From Acidobacteriota bacterium (GTDB taxonomy: Bacteria; Acidobacteriota; Blastocatellia; RBC074): a stretch of DNA of 33,563 nucleotides. Of the stretch, positions 1 through 8,615 are shown piece after piece (the first letter of the stretch is position 1; each line of letters starts with the position of its first letter). The notes beneath the pieces are model-generated. The model had not been told where the DNA came from. It worked only from the letters and a program-made list of their open reading frames with translations, and did not search any database. A program made the position numbers and the translations under genes. The stretch spans positions 1 to 33,563 of the forward strand of contig JAEUQP010000454.1 in NCBI GenBank assembly GCA_016789645.1, written 5' to 3'.

Positions 1-131
1 CAATGCTCGCATTTCATATTGCAGATCGAATTGATGAACAAAATCAGAAACGGCGGACTGGGCACGTCCGGGATTGCCAGGCTCTGCCAATTCAATTTCG
101 CGTGTTTGGCGACTCGGTTCAATAAATCCAT
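1..131 (-). CDS. Radical SAM protein, N-terminal fragment (runs off window)
   Basis: Only the first 43 codons lie in the window; the gene continues past position 1. It starts [18 protein letters not shown], and residues 36-43 read CNMKCEHC, assuming the split last codon is Cys. That is the CX3CX2C motif which binds the [4Fe-4S] cluster in radical SAM enzymes, preceded by the usual hydrophobic beta strand (FLILFINS). The ATG at 131 has a purine-rich GAGGGA upstream and sits 20 bp after the deacetylase stop, so it is probably the next gene of the same envelope-glycan operon. Radical SAM enzymes in such clusters often modify sugars or carrier lipids, but the substrate cannot be told from this fragment. 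The motif makes the family call fairly safe. Confidence 0.75.
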   Translation of the reverse strand, partial: MDLLNRVAKHAKLNWQSLAIPDVPSPPFLILFINSICNMKCEH

Positions 132-151
132 GTTGGTTTCCCTCTCAAAAG

Positions 152-898
152 TTAATGCGCGCCCAGCACCTGACGCACGGTTCGCCCCCAACGTCTGATG
201 GTTAGATATCCGTCCAGCTTCCCCTCCACCAGCGATGTCAATTGCGGCGTTGATTGCAAGTAATACATATCCACACGCGGCAACAAATGCAGCGGATCCT
301 CATTCGTTCGCCGCAATTCCGTTGTGCAAGCCGACGCCATCGTTCGCCGCACGACTGCTTCCGCCTGGTGATTTCGATACCCGTACGGATAGGCGAAGTT
401 TTCCACCGGCTGGCCGATGTGGTCGCTGATTTCAGCACAACACCCGGCAATCTCTTCTTCAATGTCCGGTTCGGACAACCGGCGCAAATCAGGATGTGTG
501 CGTGTGTGCGCGCCGATCTCAATTCCCTGTTTGGCCAATTCCTTGACTTGAGGCCAGCTCAACATACGCTGCGAACCCAAGCCCGCAGGCGGAGAATCCC
601 AATCGTTGTTGCCTCCGACATGCCCGCTGATGACAAATACCGTCGCCGTGAAATCGTGTTTCGCCAGTTCCGGCATCGCCGTTTCGTAAAAGTTGGCAAA
701 GCCGTCGTCAAACGTCAGCACGACACACCGTTCCGGCCAATGTCTGTTGGCCTGGCGAAAGGCAAGCGCCTCGTGCAGCGAAATGCCTTGAAAGCCTGCT
801 GCGGCCAACGCTTTCATCTGCTCGGCAAACACGTGCGGCGCGATGGAAACCACCGAACCGCTGTCATCAATCGAGTGATAAGTCAGAATCGCGAGCAT
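152..898 (-). CDS. Polysaccharide deacetylase (NodB-homology, CE4 family)
   Basis: A 248-aa protein with the NodB-fold signatures. LTFDDGF near residues 61-67 carries the catalytic-base and metal Asp pair. HTRTHPDL near 131-138 gives the two metal-binding His. FAYPYGY near 168-174 is the third motif. CE4 enzymes remove N-acetyl (or similar acyl) groups from sugar polymers or lipid-linked sugars using a divalent metal. No signal peptide is visible, so it may act in the cytoplasm on an intermediate, as in several glycolipid pathways. The ATG lies 2 bp after the stop of the preceding glycosyltransferase, indicating translational coupling. The family is secure and the substrate unknown. Confidence 0.88.
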   Translation of the reverse strand: MLAILTYHSIDDSGSVVSIAPHVFAEQMKALAAAGFQGISLHEALAFRQANRHWPERCVVLTFDDGFANFYETAMPELAKHDFTATVFVISGHVGGNNDWDSPPAGLGSQRMLSWPQVKELAKQGIEIGAHTRTHPDLRRLSEPDIEEEIAGCCAEISDHIGQPVENFAYPYGYRNHQAEAVVRRTMASACTTELRRTNEDPLHLLPRVDMYYLQSTPQLTSLVEGKLDGYLTIRRWGRTVRQVLGAH

Positions 899-900
899 CG

Positions 901-1863
901 TTATTCAGACACCTGTGAATTCGTCGCAGCCATCGGCCAATCGTGCTTCAGTTCCGGAGCGCCGTTGACGTATCCGACCAACTCTCCCCAGGCCCAGCCA
1001 ATCAACAAACCGGCAACCAGCGGCAAGGTCATGGCCATCTGGCTCACGGTGCGTCGCTGGCGAAGCATGTGTTTCGCACCGCGCAGCCACAACACGATTG
1101 GCAACAATGGAGTCAAAAGCGTAAACAAGATTCGTTTCGACAAACCAATTGCGGCGACGCGTGTTTCAGCAAACACACGCCCCCATTCCACACGCTCTCG
1201 AAAGGCTTTGCTGAAGGTGATGCCGGGGCGATGCTGATAAACCTTCAGCGCTGGATCGAGCCGCAATTCGATGCCGCGTTCGCGCATTGTCCAATGCACT
1301 GTCGTTTCGTGGTACTCGTCGCACCAGATGTCACGCACGGCTTCCAGAGCCTCGCGTTTGTACGAAACGTTCACGTCGGAAACATACTCCACTTCGCCTT
1401 GCGGCAACGGACTGCCATATCGCCCAAAATCGCAATAATACAATGCCCAGTTCATCGGGCGATCAATTCCGTTTTCAATGGCTCCGCCGATGACACTGAA
1501 CGATTGCCGATGCGCCCACAAAATCTGATTTACCCAATCGGTTGCTGGAACAGCATGGTCTTCGGTCATGGCGATGATTTCGCCGCTGGCCAAGCCAAGC
1601 CCGATGGCGCGGCGCAGGTCGTATAACCTGTGCTGGTGAGCCGGAACGTGAGATGCGACGGAGTTGGCAATCCGATGAAAATTGACTTCCGGAAATTCGG
1701 AGATGAGTTCGCTCACGCCCTGTGACCACTCATCAAATGGCACGATGATTTCGGTGGCGACGTGTTGCATTTGTGGACGCAACGCCAGCAAACAACGCCG
1801 CAGCGCAGATTTGCCACTGACAACGGTAACCAGTATGGAAAGCTTGATCCCTTTATTTGGCAT
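901..1863 (-). CDS. GT2-like glycosyltransferase with membrane-associated C-terminus
   Basis: A 320-aa protein with a GT-A-like N-terminus (KLSILVTVVSGKSALRRCLLAL). At the position where GT2 enzymes carry DXD it has the segment MTEDHAVP, around residues 98-105. Acidic residues near WCDEYHETTVHW may be the catalytic region. Hydrophobic segments occur near residues 245-260 and 275-295, so it probably sits on the inner membrane. The ATG overlaps the end of the upstream GT2 gene by 11 bp, and the deacetylase follows after 2 bp. It likely adds one sugar to the glycan made by this cluster. The atypical DXD could mean a changed metal requirement. Family assignment is good; donor and acceptor are unknown. 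Confidence 0.75.
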   Translation of the reverse strand: MPNKGIKLSILVTVVSGKSALRRCLLALRPQMQHVATEIIVPFDEWSQGVSELISEFPEVNFHRIANSVASHVPAHQHRLYDLRRAIGLGLASGEIIAMTEDHAVPATDWVNQILWAHRQSFSVIGGAIENGIDRPMNWALYYCDFGRYGSPLPQGEVEYVSDVNVSYKREALEAVRDIWCDEYHETTVHWTMRERGIELRLDPALKVYQHRPGITFSKAFRERVEWGRVFAETRVAAIGLSKRILFTLLTPLLPIVLWLRGAKHMLRQRRTVSQMAMTLPLVAGLLIGWAWGELVGYVNGAPELKHDWPMAATNSQVSE

Positions 1864-2947
1864 GAACTTTCGGACGAGCGTTTTCCGCCGTGGCCTGTGC
1901 TGCGCTTTCAGCCTTTTCAGGTTGTTTTTCCAAATGATGAGCCACCGTTCCCCAGATCACGCACAACCCGCAATACCAAAAATACAACCAGTGCATCGGC
2001 AGAACTCTGAGCGTAAACCACACGCCCGAATGCGCGATGAAGTACCGGTAAAAATCAAAGTTCAGCGCCGAAACCAGTGACAACAACAGCAAGGCGATGA
2101 TTCCCGCCACAGGCCACCACCAAACCAACGGCAACAACGCCGAAGCCAGCCAGGTCAATGCCACACAAACGCGTTGCGAAGATTTCGCGTTCAACGTATT
2201 GGCCGCCGCTCCGGCGCGCAACATCAACCGGATCCACGGCACACCGCGATCAAAGATGTCGGTTTTCAGAATGCTCCACAATGTCCAGCGTTTGAGGTGC
2301 GTGGCTTTGACTTGCGGAGCCAGCACAATTTGAAATCCGGCGGCGGAAACCCAGGTTCCCAATTCGATGTCTTCGATGGCCGGTCGCCGATAGCGCTCTT
2401 CATCAAATCCGCCGAATGCCAGAAACAGGTCGCGACGCATCGCCCCACAGCCGCTCCAGAACGTGCTGACCTGTCCGGCGTTGATCTGGTGAACATAATG
2501 ATGAAAGAGGTTTTTGTATTGCGAAAAGAAGCTCGGTTCGGCAGGAGTTTCATCGTACGATCCAACAACGGCGTCAATCATTGAATCCACGGTGAAGACA
2601 TTGGCGAACTGTTTCAACGTATCGCGGTGAACGACCACATCGGCATCAATGAACACCAGATATTTGCCTTTGACGCGAGCCACGCCGCGATTGCGCGCGC
2701 GCGCCGGTCCACCGGGGCCATCAATTCGCATGTACTCAAACCCGTATTGGGCCACGACTGGAGCCACCGGTTCGGTGGAACCATCATCCACCACCAGCAC
2801 GTCGAAATCGTCGAAATCGGATGCAGCCAATGCCGCCAAGCACTTTTTCAAATATTTCGTGGAGTTATACACCGGCACAACCACCGATAACATCGGAGTT
2901 TGGATCGGCGGTTCCGTCACCGATTTGAGTTTGTCGTGATCACACAC
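1853..2947 (-). CDS. Family 2 glycosyltransferase, membrane-anchored
   Basis: A 364-aa GT2 enzyme. From the chosen start it shows PMLSVVVPVYN (nucleotide-binding strand), VVDDGS, FIDADVVV (DXD-type metal and nucleotide-sugar site) and IEDIELG (the ED motif carrying the catalytic base). Hydrophobic segments near the C-terminus suggest inner-membrane attachment. The open frame extends upstream to 3082, but that would overlap the preceding gene, and the extra 45 residues look nothing like a GT2 N-terminus. The GTG at 2947 is preceded by GGAG at ideal spacing, so I chose it. The gene ends 11 bp inside the next glycosyltransferase gene. It probably transfers a sugar onto a lipid-linked or growing glycan. 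Confident in family and domain, not in substrate. Confidence 0.87.
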   Translation of the reverse strand: MCDHDKLKSVTEPPIQTPMLSVVVPVYNSTKYLKKCLAALAASDFDDFDVLVVDDGSTEPVAPVVAQYGFEYMRIDGPGGPARARNRGVARVKGKYLVFIDADVVVHRDTLKQFANVFTVDSMIDAVVGSYDETPAEPSFFSQYKNLFHHYVHQINAGQVSTFWSGCGAMRRDLFLAFGGFDEERYRRPAIEDIELGTWVSAAGFQIVLAPQVKATHLKRWTLWSILKTDIFDRGVPWIRLMLRAGAAANTLNAKSSQRVCVALTWLASALLPLVWWWPVAGIIALLLLSLVSALNFDFYRYFIAHSGVWFTLRVLPMHWLYFWYCGLCVIWGTVAHHLEKQPEKAESAAQATAENARPKVHAK

Positions 2948-2954
2948 TTGAGTT

Positions 2955-2958
2955 CTCC
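2955..2958 (-). promoter_or_regulatory. Shine-Dalgarno deciding the GTG start at 2947
   Basis: On the minus strand GGAG is followed by seven bases (AACTCAA) and then GTG, in frame with the GT2 gene. The longer frame start at 3082 lies inside the upstream gene, so this ribosome binding site supports the shorter 364-aa product. Confidence 0.65.
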
Positions 2959-3036
2959 AATTTGCCAGGTCGTACCGCAACCAATTGTAAGTGCCGCTTG
3001 CAAACCATCGCTCTTCCCCTTCGCTACATTGACGTT

Positions 3037-3768
3037 TCAGCCGTTCCGAAACCGGTAAAACGTTTTCAGCGCAACGAACCAATCTTTGGGCCCGATTTTT
3101 TTTCCCTCTTCTTTACTACGCGGAAAGTAACTGATGGGAACTTCTTTGATCTGGCACCCTTGCGCCAGAACTTTGGCAGAGATTTCGTGATCCAGCTCAA
3201 AACCGCTGGTTTGGAGCGCGAGCGGTTTGATGATTTCGCGGCGAAACAGTTTCAACGCCGTCACCGTGTCGGTCAGATAATTGCCCGTGCAAATCAGCGA
3301 AGCGAAACTCAGGCTTTGACCGCCCAAATAAGCTGGCCAGCTTTGCCGCGCGTGTTTGCCGGTCAGCAAATTCACCAGCTTGCCGCGCGTGGGATGTTTC
3401 AGGTATCGGCTGCCGTACACCGCGCCGGTTCCGTTTGACAACAACGCCGCCAACATTGGCACGTAATCATCCGGATCGTATTCCAGATCAGCATCCTGAA
3501 TGATGAGGTAATCACCGGTTGCTTGCGCAATACCAGCGCGCACCGCGGCGCCTTTGCCTTGATTCGGCCTTTGACTGATCAATGTCACATCGGGAAATTG
3601 CCGGACGATTTCTGCCGTGCGGTCTTTGGAACAGTCATCAATGACGATGACTTCCTTGCCCAGATTGAACTGCGACAAATCCACGGCCAGCACTTTTTCC
3701 AGCAGCGCGCCGATGAACTGTTCTTCGTTATACGCAGGGATGATGACGGAAAGTTTGTTGGTAACCAT
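3037..3768 (-). CDS. Dolichyl-phosphate-mannose-synthase-like GT2 (polyprenyl-phosphate glycosyltransferase)
   Basis: A 243-aa GT2 protein resembling DPM1-type synthases, which move a sugar from a nucleotide donor to polyprenyl phosphate on the cytoplasmic face. Visible motifs are LSVIIPAYNEE at the N-terminus, VIDDCSKDRT, IIQDADLEYDPDD (DXD) and AVYGSRYL; length fits the single-domain family. There is no C-terminal membrane domain. I chose the ATG at 3768; an in-frame TTG at 3786 would add six residues. Either start overlaps the end of the nucleotidyltransferase gene by about 40-60 bp, so the two are translationally coupled. With the GT39 and GT87 enzymes upstream in the operon, which use polyprenyl-phosphate sugars, it probably supplies their donor; that link is inference. 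Confidence 0.85.
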   Translation of the reverse strand: MVTNKLSVIIPAYNEEQFIGALLEKVLAVDLSQFNLGKEVIVIDDCSKDRTAEIVRQFPDVTLISQRPNQGKGAAVRAGIAQATGDYLIIQDADLEYDPDDYVPMLAALLSNGTGAVYGSRYLKHPTRGKLVNLLTGKHARQSWPAYLGGQSLSFASLICTGNYLTDTVTALKLFRREIIKPLALQTSGFELDHEISAKVLAQGCQIKEVPISYFPRSKEEGKKIGPKDWFVALKTFYRFRNG

Positions 3769-4498
3769 TGGCCAGATATTCAGCAATCAATTCCAGATCG
3801 GCTTTGGTGTTGACGCCGACCGATTCCATTTCCGTGTGCGCCGGAAACGTATGTACGTTTGCACCTTGCGCGTTCAGCCAGGGGATGAACGGCAGAAAGT
3901 TTCGCTCCTTTGTCGCTCCGCCAACGACCGCGGTTTCGGAAAAACGCGGCAACAGTTCCAGGTAAGCCGTGCGCGACAAACTGAACAATCCCAAATCGCC
4001 TTCGCCGCGTTCGGGCATGGGATCGCCTTCGCGTCGTTGGCGCAAACCGTTGATGCGGCCTTGCTGGTCACGTTCGAAATGAATGTAAGGGGCAGTTTTG
4101 ACAGTCGTAGGCATGACCAATTCTGCTTCGCCAGCCGTTTCTGCCAATCGCCGAACCGTTCGCGGATGAACGCCGATTTGATCGCACCACGTAATCCAGA
4201 CCTGATCGGGTTGGTAACGCTCCACTCGCTGGCGAGGAATCAGAATCGCGTCCAGCATTCCCGTCGGCGAACCCTGCACGTCGAACTCAACCGGCAATCG
4301 TAACGTCGCGCAATGCCGTTCGACCTGTTCAACCGTCGTCGGATGCAACACCAGCACAAACCGGCTGACGACCGGCGCGTACAGATCGAACAGATAATTC
4401 AACATCGGTCGGCCATTGACCGGATACAGCAACTTCGGTGTTTGTGATCCCAGCCGCGTCCCCAAACCGGCAGCCGGAATGATCAACAGTCGTTTCAT
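3728..4498 (-). CDS. Sugar-1-phosphate nucleotidyltransferase (NTP_transferase fold)
   Basis: A 256-aa protein opening MKRLLIIPAAGLGTRLGSQTP. This is the nucleotide-binding signature (G-X-G-T-R-L) of NTP transferases that join a nucleoside monophosphate to a sugar phosphate, releasing pyrophosphate. The lysine in PKLLYPVNGRPML matches the conserved phosphate-contacting Lys, and WITWCDQIG sits where the metal-binding Asp is expected. The ATG overlaps the HAD stop in an ATGA arrangement, a strong sign of coupled translation. The closely packed HAD phosphatase resembles heptose and related NDP-sugar pathways, where a phosphatase and a nucleotidyltransferase act in sequence. The actual nucleotide and sugar are unknown. 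Confidence 0.85.
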   Translation of the reverse strand: MKRLLIIPAAGLGTRLGSQTPKLLYPVNGRPMLNYLFDLYAPVVSRFVLVLHPTTVEQVERHCATLRLPVEFDVQGSPTGMLDAILIPRQRVERYQPDQVWITWCDQIGVHPRTVRRLAETAGEAELVMPTTVKTAPYIHFERDQQGRINGLRQRREGDPMPERGEGDLGLFSLSRTAYLELLPRFSETAVVGGATKERNFLPFIPWLNAQGANVHTFPAHTEMESVGVNTKADLELIAEYLANGYQQTFRHHPCV

Positions 4499-5148
4499 TG
4501 TTCTGAGTAATTCAGTTTCGCCAGCAGCGTCCGAACATCCGGGAAGCTGCCGAGGAAGCGTTCGTGATCGGCCTGGATGCCGCTTCGCACTGACGCCGTG
4601 TAGGCTCGCGAAGCGACCGCAGCGGTCAACCCGGATTGACTGTCTTCGATAATCAACGTTCGATGCGGCGCAACGCCAGCGCGCTCCATCGCTGAAAGAT
4701 AAACTTCTGGCGCAGGTTTGCCTGCGGCAACATCGTCGCCCGTCACAATCACCGAAAACGCTTCGCCCCAGCCGAACCGCCCCAAAACCATGGCCGTCGT
4801 TTCGCGCGAAGCCCCGGTGCCAATCCCCAGCCGCAAACCGCTGCGTTGTCGTCCCAACCGCCCGATGCATTCCAGACTGTCGTGAAAGACAATTTTTTCC
4901 GTTTTCAAATAATGCCGCGCGCGTTGCTGTTTGAACCCAACCCATTCGGCAACCTGTCCTGTTGTTGGGTTCAACGCCGCTGTCAGTTCGACAACCACCT
5001 CAATGGTTTTTCGTCCGGCAATCTGTTCGTAAGCTCGACCCGCCACGCCCACCAATCGCCATAAATCGTCGTACGCGCGGCGATGGCATTCGGTCGTATC
5101 CACCAGAACGCCGTCCATATCGAAAATCAACAGATCAATATCAGTCAT
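4495..5148 (-). CDS. HAD-superfamily phosphatase / phosphoglucomutase-like hydrolase
   Basis: A 217-aa HAD protein. FDMDGVLVDT near residues 8-17 holds the nucleophile Asp and the acid/base Asp two residues later. GIGTGAS is motif II, KPAPEVYL supplies the motif III Lys, and LIIEDSQSGL is motif IV with the Mg-binding acidic residues. The helical cap between motifs I and II is the beta-phosphoglucomutase/phosphatase type. I chose the ATG at 5148; a GTG one codon earlier (5151) is equally possible. The gene sits 30 bp after the CofD-like fusion gene and overlaps the nucleotidyltransferase by 4 bp. It likely dephosphorylates or isomerises a sugar phosphate for that partner. Chemistry class is certain, substrate unknown. 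Confidence 0.86.
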   Translation of the reverse strand: MTDIDLLIFDMDGVLVDTTECHRRAYDDLWRLVGVAGRAYEQIAGRKTIEVVVELTAALNPTTGQVAEWVGFKQQRARHYLKTEKIVFHDSLECIGRLGRQRSGLRLGIGTGASRETTAMVLGRFGWGEAFSVIVTGDDVAAGKPAPEVYLSAMERAGVAPHRTLIIEDSQSGLTAAVASRAYTASVRSGIQADHERFLGSFPDVRTLLAKLNYSEQ

Positions 5149-5178
5149 CACTTGATACCGAATTCTGCAGGGGAAGCC

Positions 5179-7272
5179 TTAGCGACCTGCCCCACCGCGC
5201 GAAACATATTCAGGAAGGCTCAGGTCGTTCACACGTTCCGTACTGCCTTTACGCCGCCGCGATTTCGCCAATCCGCGCAACACAGTCACCAGCGAGCGCA
5301 TTCCCTCAACCACCGTCGTTCGTTTCACTTTATCCGGCGACAGCGGGAAAAACTGCACGGGCGTTTCGATCACTTCGGCCTGATCTTCCAGCAACAGACA
5401 CAGTAATTTTTGATTGAAGCAGGAATCGTTGATGTCCAATTGTTCGTTGCGCAGATACGAAGCCCGAATGGCTCTGACCGCCGAAAGCGTGTCTGACAGG
5501 TAACGCCCATACCGCAGCAAATACGCCAGGCTGAGCAGATGGCTGCCAACGTAACTGACCGCGCCAAGCACAACGTTGTGCCGGTAACGCAATCGGTAAG
5601 ATTCGTGAATGTCTTTGACCGACAACCGGCGGCTTCCCCACACGGCGTCCAACCGCGGATTGGTCAACAACGAAGCCACGTTGACGATTTCTTCGCCGCG
5701 ATACATTCCGGACGAATCGAACAGCAACACATAATCAAAAGCCTGCCCTGCGATCGTCTGGCGAAACGCTTCCGTGGCCGTCTTGCCAGACGATCGCAGG
5801 TTGAGCGCCTCGAACGGCAGCGATTCGACAAATGCCGGATCGAGCGATTCGCTGCTGGAATACAGCATTGAAACTTTCAGCGGCAGATTGCCAAGCCCGC
5901 CACGCAAGGCTTCCAACATCGTTTGCGCAATCTTGTTCAGCGATTCGGTTTCCAACAACCAGACGGCAACCCGTTGCCCGCCGCCGCGATGCAAAATTCC
6001 GTTGATGAACGGCAGCAGCAACTTTGCCGCGTCATGCGTGCCGGTTGTGCCTTCTTCGTAATTGCCGATGCGAACCAGGCGCGGGTCTTCCAGCGTTTCC
6101 AAACGTCCGAGCGGCACATACGGCTTTTCGTCTTCGGTTTGCAGATGGTCGTTCAACAGGTAATGCGTAATCAGGCAAGGCGTGGCAATCGGTTTGGTGT
6201 TGCGATCTTTCAGGTAATAAACCGCGCGTTCGATGATGTCCACGGCGCTGCTGTCCGGAATCTCGGCGTCTTCCTGCAAATTGGTGATCAGCAATTTGAT
6301 CGCCGTCAGATTGCGCGCGATGGCTTCGCCAAGTCCCGGCGTCAGATACGAAGGAAACAAGCTGGAATGCTGTGTGCCCGGCGAATAGATAATCAAATCC
6401 GCTTCGGCGATTCGATCCAGCAAGCGAGCGTTGATGGCCGGAACTCGCGTTCGCTGACGAATGAACTCTGCCACTTCTTCACTGTTTGCCGACGCCACCC
6501 AGCGTTCTTCTTCAGGCGTCAGCGTGCGGTCAAACAGGTAAATGTCTTTGATGTGGTTGCGGCGATTGGCGCTGACGATTTCGGCTTCGGTGGCCAGCAA
6601 CTGATTTTCCAGGTTCAGCGCCACCAGACAGGCGTTTTGGCCATCGGTCACGTTTTCGATCAAACCTTCGGGCAAACTGAACAACGCGCAATAATCAGCA
6701 ATCGCGGCGTTGAAATCGCGTCCGACTGCCAGAAAACAACCGGCAAAGGCGATGTTTCCCAGCGCGCAATCCGAGAACGAAAAGCTGCGTCTGCCCGTCA
6801 CCAATTCCTGTTCGAAGCGCTGCAACCGCTCGCCGAGTATTCGCCGCGCAGCGTCATCAATTTTATCGAGCGTCGCGCGCAATTCGTTTTGCCAGGCGGT
6901 TGTTGCGGTTACTTCCCGACCGGACAACAAACGCAGCGTCATCAACCCTTCGTCGGCGGTGCATTCCACTGGCAAGCGCACGTCCAGCAGATCAATCAAC
7001 TCCGGCTGACAGGTTTTCAACTCGCGCGCCATACGCGAAGCGTTCTTGCGAAAATCCGACGGCCCCAGACTGTCGCCCAAAAAGCGTCGCACTTCGCCGG
7101 TCGAAGCTCCGTCGTCGTATCCGTTGACGGCCAGTGTCAATTTCACGCGCGGATGATTGATCAATTGCCGCGACAACACGCGCGAGCCTCTGCCGCCGGA
7201 AAACAACACGACTTTGACGATTGACTGGTCGCGTCCGAGCGAAGCAATTTGTTCAGCGACGTTCACAGCCAT
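5179..7272 (-). CDS. CofD/YvcK-like domain fused to a DPM1-like GT2 domain
   Basis: A 697-aa two-domain protein. Residues from about 17 to 420 resemble the CofD/YvcK superfamily: VVLFSGGRGSRVLSR (phosphate-binding loop), YDDGASTGEVRRFLG (the DDG-S-G signature), GPSDFRKN, and IIYSPGTQHSSLFPSYL, which parallels GPGS-TS-P in YvcK. CofD joins a phospho-acid to a deazaflavin; YvcK binds UDP-GlcNAc. The last 230 residues look like a GT2 domain: a DXD-like LLFDSSGMY with a Ser in place of the second Asp, AVWGSRRLS, and a DTLSAVRA segment matching the D-TG-RA motif of DPM1-type enzymes. The ATG at 7272 has a perfect AGGAGG upstream, so the longer frame to 7368 is rejected. Function is unknown; context points to activated sugar or phosphodiester synthesis. 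Confidence 0.75.
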   Translation of the reverse strand: MAVNVAEQIASLGRDQSIVKVVLFSGGRGSRVLSRQLINHPRVKLTLAVNGYDDGASTGEVRRFLGDSLGPSDFRKNASRMARELKTCQPELIDLLDVRLPVECTADEGLMTLRLLSGREVTATTAWQNELRATLDKIDDAARRILGERLQRFEQELVTGRRSFSFSDCALGNIAFAGCFLAVGRDFNAAIADYCALFSLPEGLIENVTDGQNACLVALNLENQLLATEAEIVSANRRNHIKDIYLFDRTLTPEEERWVASANSEEVAEFIRQRTRVPAINARLLDRIAEADLIIYSPGTQHSSLFPSYLTPGLGEAIARNLTAIKLLITNLQEDAEIPDSSAVDIIERAVYYLKDRNTKPIATPCLITHYLLNDHLQTEDEKPYVPLGRLETLEDPRLVRIGNYEEGTTGTHDAAKLLLPFINGILHRGGGQRVAVWLLETESLNKIAQTMLEALRGGLGNLPLKVSMLYSSSESLDPAFVESLPFEALNLRSSGKTATEAFRQTIAGQAFDYVLLFDSSGMYRGEEIVNVASLLTNPRLDAVWGSRRLSVKDIHESYRLRYRHNVVLGAVSYVGSHLLSLAYLLRYGRYLSDTLSAVRAIRASYLRNEQLDINDSCFNQKLLCLLLEDQAEVIETPVQFFPLSPDKVKRTTVVEGMRSLVTVLRGLAKSRRRKGSTERVNDLSLPEYVSRGGAGR

Positions 7273-7274
7273 CG

Positions 7275-8597
7275 TTACCTCCTGACGTTTGCGTGCTCCC
7301 ATTGCGAAGTCAGATAGCTCTGAAAAAGCTCCTGGCGATAACGAACCACAAAAACCAACGTCAGCCACAGCGGACTGCTTTTCAGCAAACCGACGGCGAT
7401 CAGTTCCGGCACCGAATCAAATCTGAAACGCGAGTTCACGACGTTGACCACCACAATGTTTTGAAACAGCGACACGGCGAAAATCTCAACCAGCAACGCC
7501 TTTGCCGAAAAACTGAATTGCCGAACAGAGGCAACCGCGTAAGCCAGCAACAGGAACAGCACAGCCAGGTAATGCTCCCAAACCGTTTGCGAAAACATCA
7601 GGCAGAACGTGACCGCCATCAGAAAATCGAAATGCCGTTGGGCTGCGCGCGACAGGTTTTGCTGGCGACTTTGCCAGTACATCCAACCGAAGATCAGCAC
7701 GATTGCCAATTTCAACAACATCACGGGAAGTGCCAACCAGCGAGTTTCCATCGGCGGCACCGCCAACAACTTCAGGTTTTCCGCCGTCACGTACAGCGAA
7801 CTGTTGTAGAGCCATTCGTAAGCGTTTTTCATCCCCTGCAACATCGTTTGCAGAAATGCCGCGTGAATATCCCACCCCAACAGCAGGATCGAACCCAACC
7901 CGGTCGCCAGTGAAACGAACGCCATCGAACGCACGAAGCGCCAGCCGGAAACCAAGCCCAGCGGCAACATCACGAACAGAAATCCGGGTTTGATTAACAA
8001 GGCCAGCAACAGACAGACGGCTGAAATGTCAAAACGTTCTTTGGTGTAATTCAACAGCGCAATGGTGAACAGCAAAAACACCGTCGGCGTGGTTTGGCCG
8101 CCGACTCTGAACACAGACCAGAACGGTTGGTACAACAAAACCAACCCGGCAAACAGCGCGGCAAATTTCCATTGCTCCGCGGGCGAAGCGTCTGCAAAAC
8201 GACGAGTATGCCGGTACAACAACCACAATGCAGCAAACAGCGCCAGTACGTTTTGCAGTTTGAACACCACCAACGCCCATTCCGCTGAAAATAAACTCAA
8301 CGGAGCGTAGAAGTACGCCGAAATCGGCGCTCCCCAAAACGCCAGTTTGCCTTGTGGCTGAGCGCCCGCGATCAAACGTTCAGGGCGATAAATGTCGGCC
8401 AGTTGTCCGGCGGCGGCTCTGCGACCGGTGTCGTAAAAGTTGGCGAAGTCCCAGCCCAATCCGGCGGGGACGACAATTCCAGCCATTGCCACCAAGGCGA
8501 TGACCGCCAGCAGCAAAAACGTCAACCGGCGATAAAACCGCCCGGCATCGCCGTTTTGCGCCAGCCGTAAATCCAATGTGTTCGGAAAGGATTGCAA
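7275..8597 (-). CDS. GT87-like (DUF2029) polytopic glycosyltransferase
   Basis: A 440-aa, mostly hydrophobic protein with about ten predicted membrane spans. It resembles DUF2029/GT87 mannosyltransferases such as PimE, which take mannose from polyprenyl-phosphate-mannose on the outer face of the membrane. The characteristic first extracytoplasmic loop is present: GWDFANFYDTGRRAAAG followed by IYRPERL, where the Asp is the likely catalytic acid or base. The frame begins at a TTG (8597) with no clear Shine-Dalgarno, so the exact start is uncertain, but later ATGs would cut off the first span. Its end overlaps the ribosome binding site of the CofD-like fusion gene, and it follows the GT39-like gene by 18 bp. 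The family is fairly clear; donor sugar is not. Confidence 0.75.
   Translation of the reverse strand: MQSFPNTLDLRLAQNGDAGRFYRRLTFLLLAVIALVAMAGIVVPAGLGWDFANFYDTGRRAAAGQLADIYRPERLIAGAQPQGKLAFWGAPISAYFYAPLSLFSAEWALVVFKLQNVLALFAALWLLYRHTRRFADASPAEQWKFAALFAGLVLLYQPFWSVFRVGGQTTPTVFLLFTIALLNYTKERFDISAVCLLLALLIKPGFLFVMLPLGLVSGWRFVRSMAFVSLATGLGSILLLGWDIHAAFLQTMLQGMKNAYEWLYNSSLYVTAENLKLLAVPPMETRWLALPVMLLKLAIVLIFGWMYWQSRQQNLSRAAQRHFDFLMAVTFCLMFSQTVWEHYLAVLFLLLAYAVASVRQFSFSAKALLVEIFAVSLFQNIVVVNVVNSRFRFDSVPELIAVGLLKSSPLWLTLVFVVRYRQELFQSYLTSQWEHANVRR
7278..7283 (-). promoter_or_regulatory. Perfect Shine-Dalgarno AGGAGG for the CofD-GT2 fusion gene
   Basis: The minus strand reads AGGAGG, five bases (TAACG), then ATG at 7272. 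The TAA in the spacer is the stop codon of the upstream GT87-like gene. This fixes the start of the fusion gene and shows tight coupling of the two genes. Confidence 0.75.
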
Positions 8598-8615
8598 CAG
8601 AGGTGAATGAGTCGC

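Noticed and set aside
254-1237. 327-aa plus-strand open frame
   Set aside because: It is antisense to the deacetylase and GT2-like genes, with no domain, and spans two genuine genes.
5923-7224. 433-aa plus-strand open frame
   Set aside because: It lies wholly antisense to the CofD-GT2 gene, which has clear family motifs and a perfect ribosome site. The antisense product is rich in Arg, Gln and Phe without domains, which is typical of a mirrored frame.
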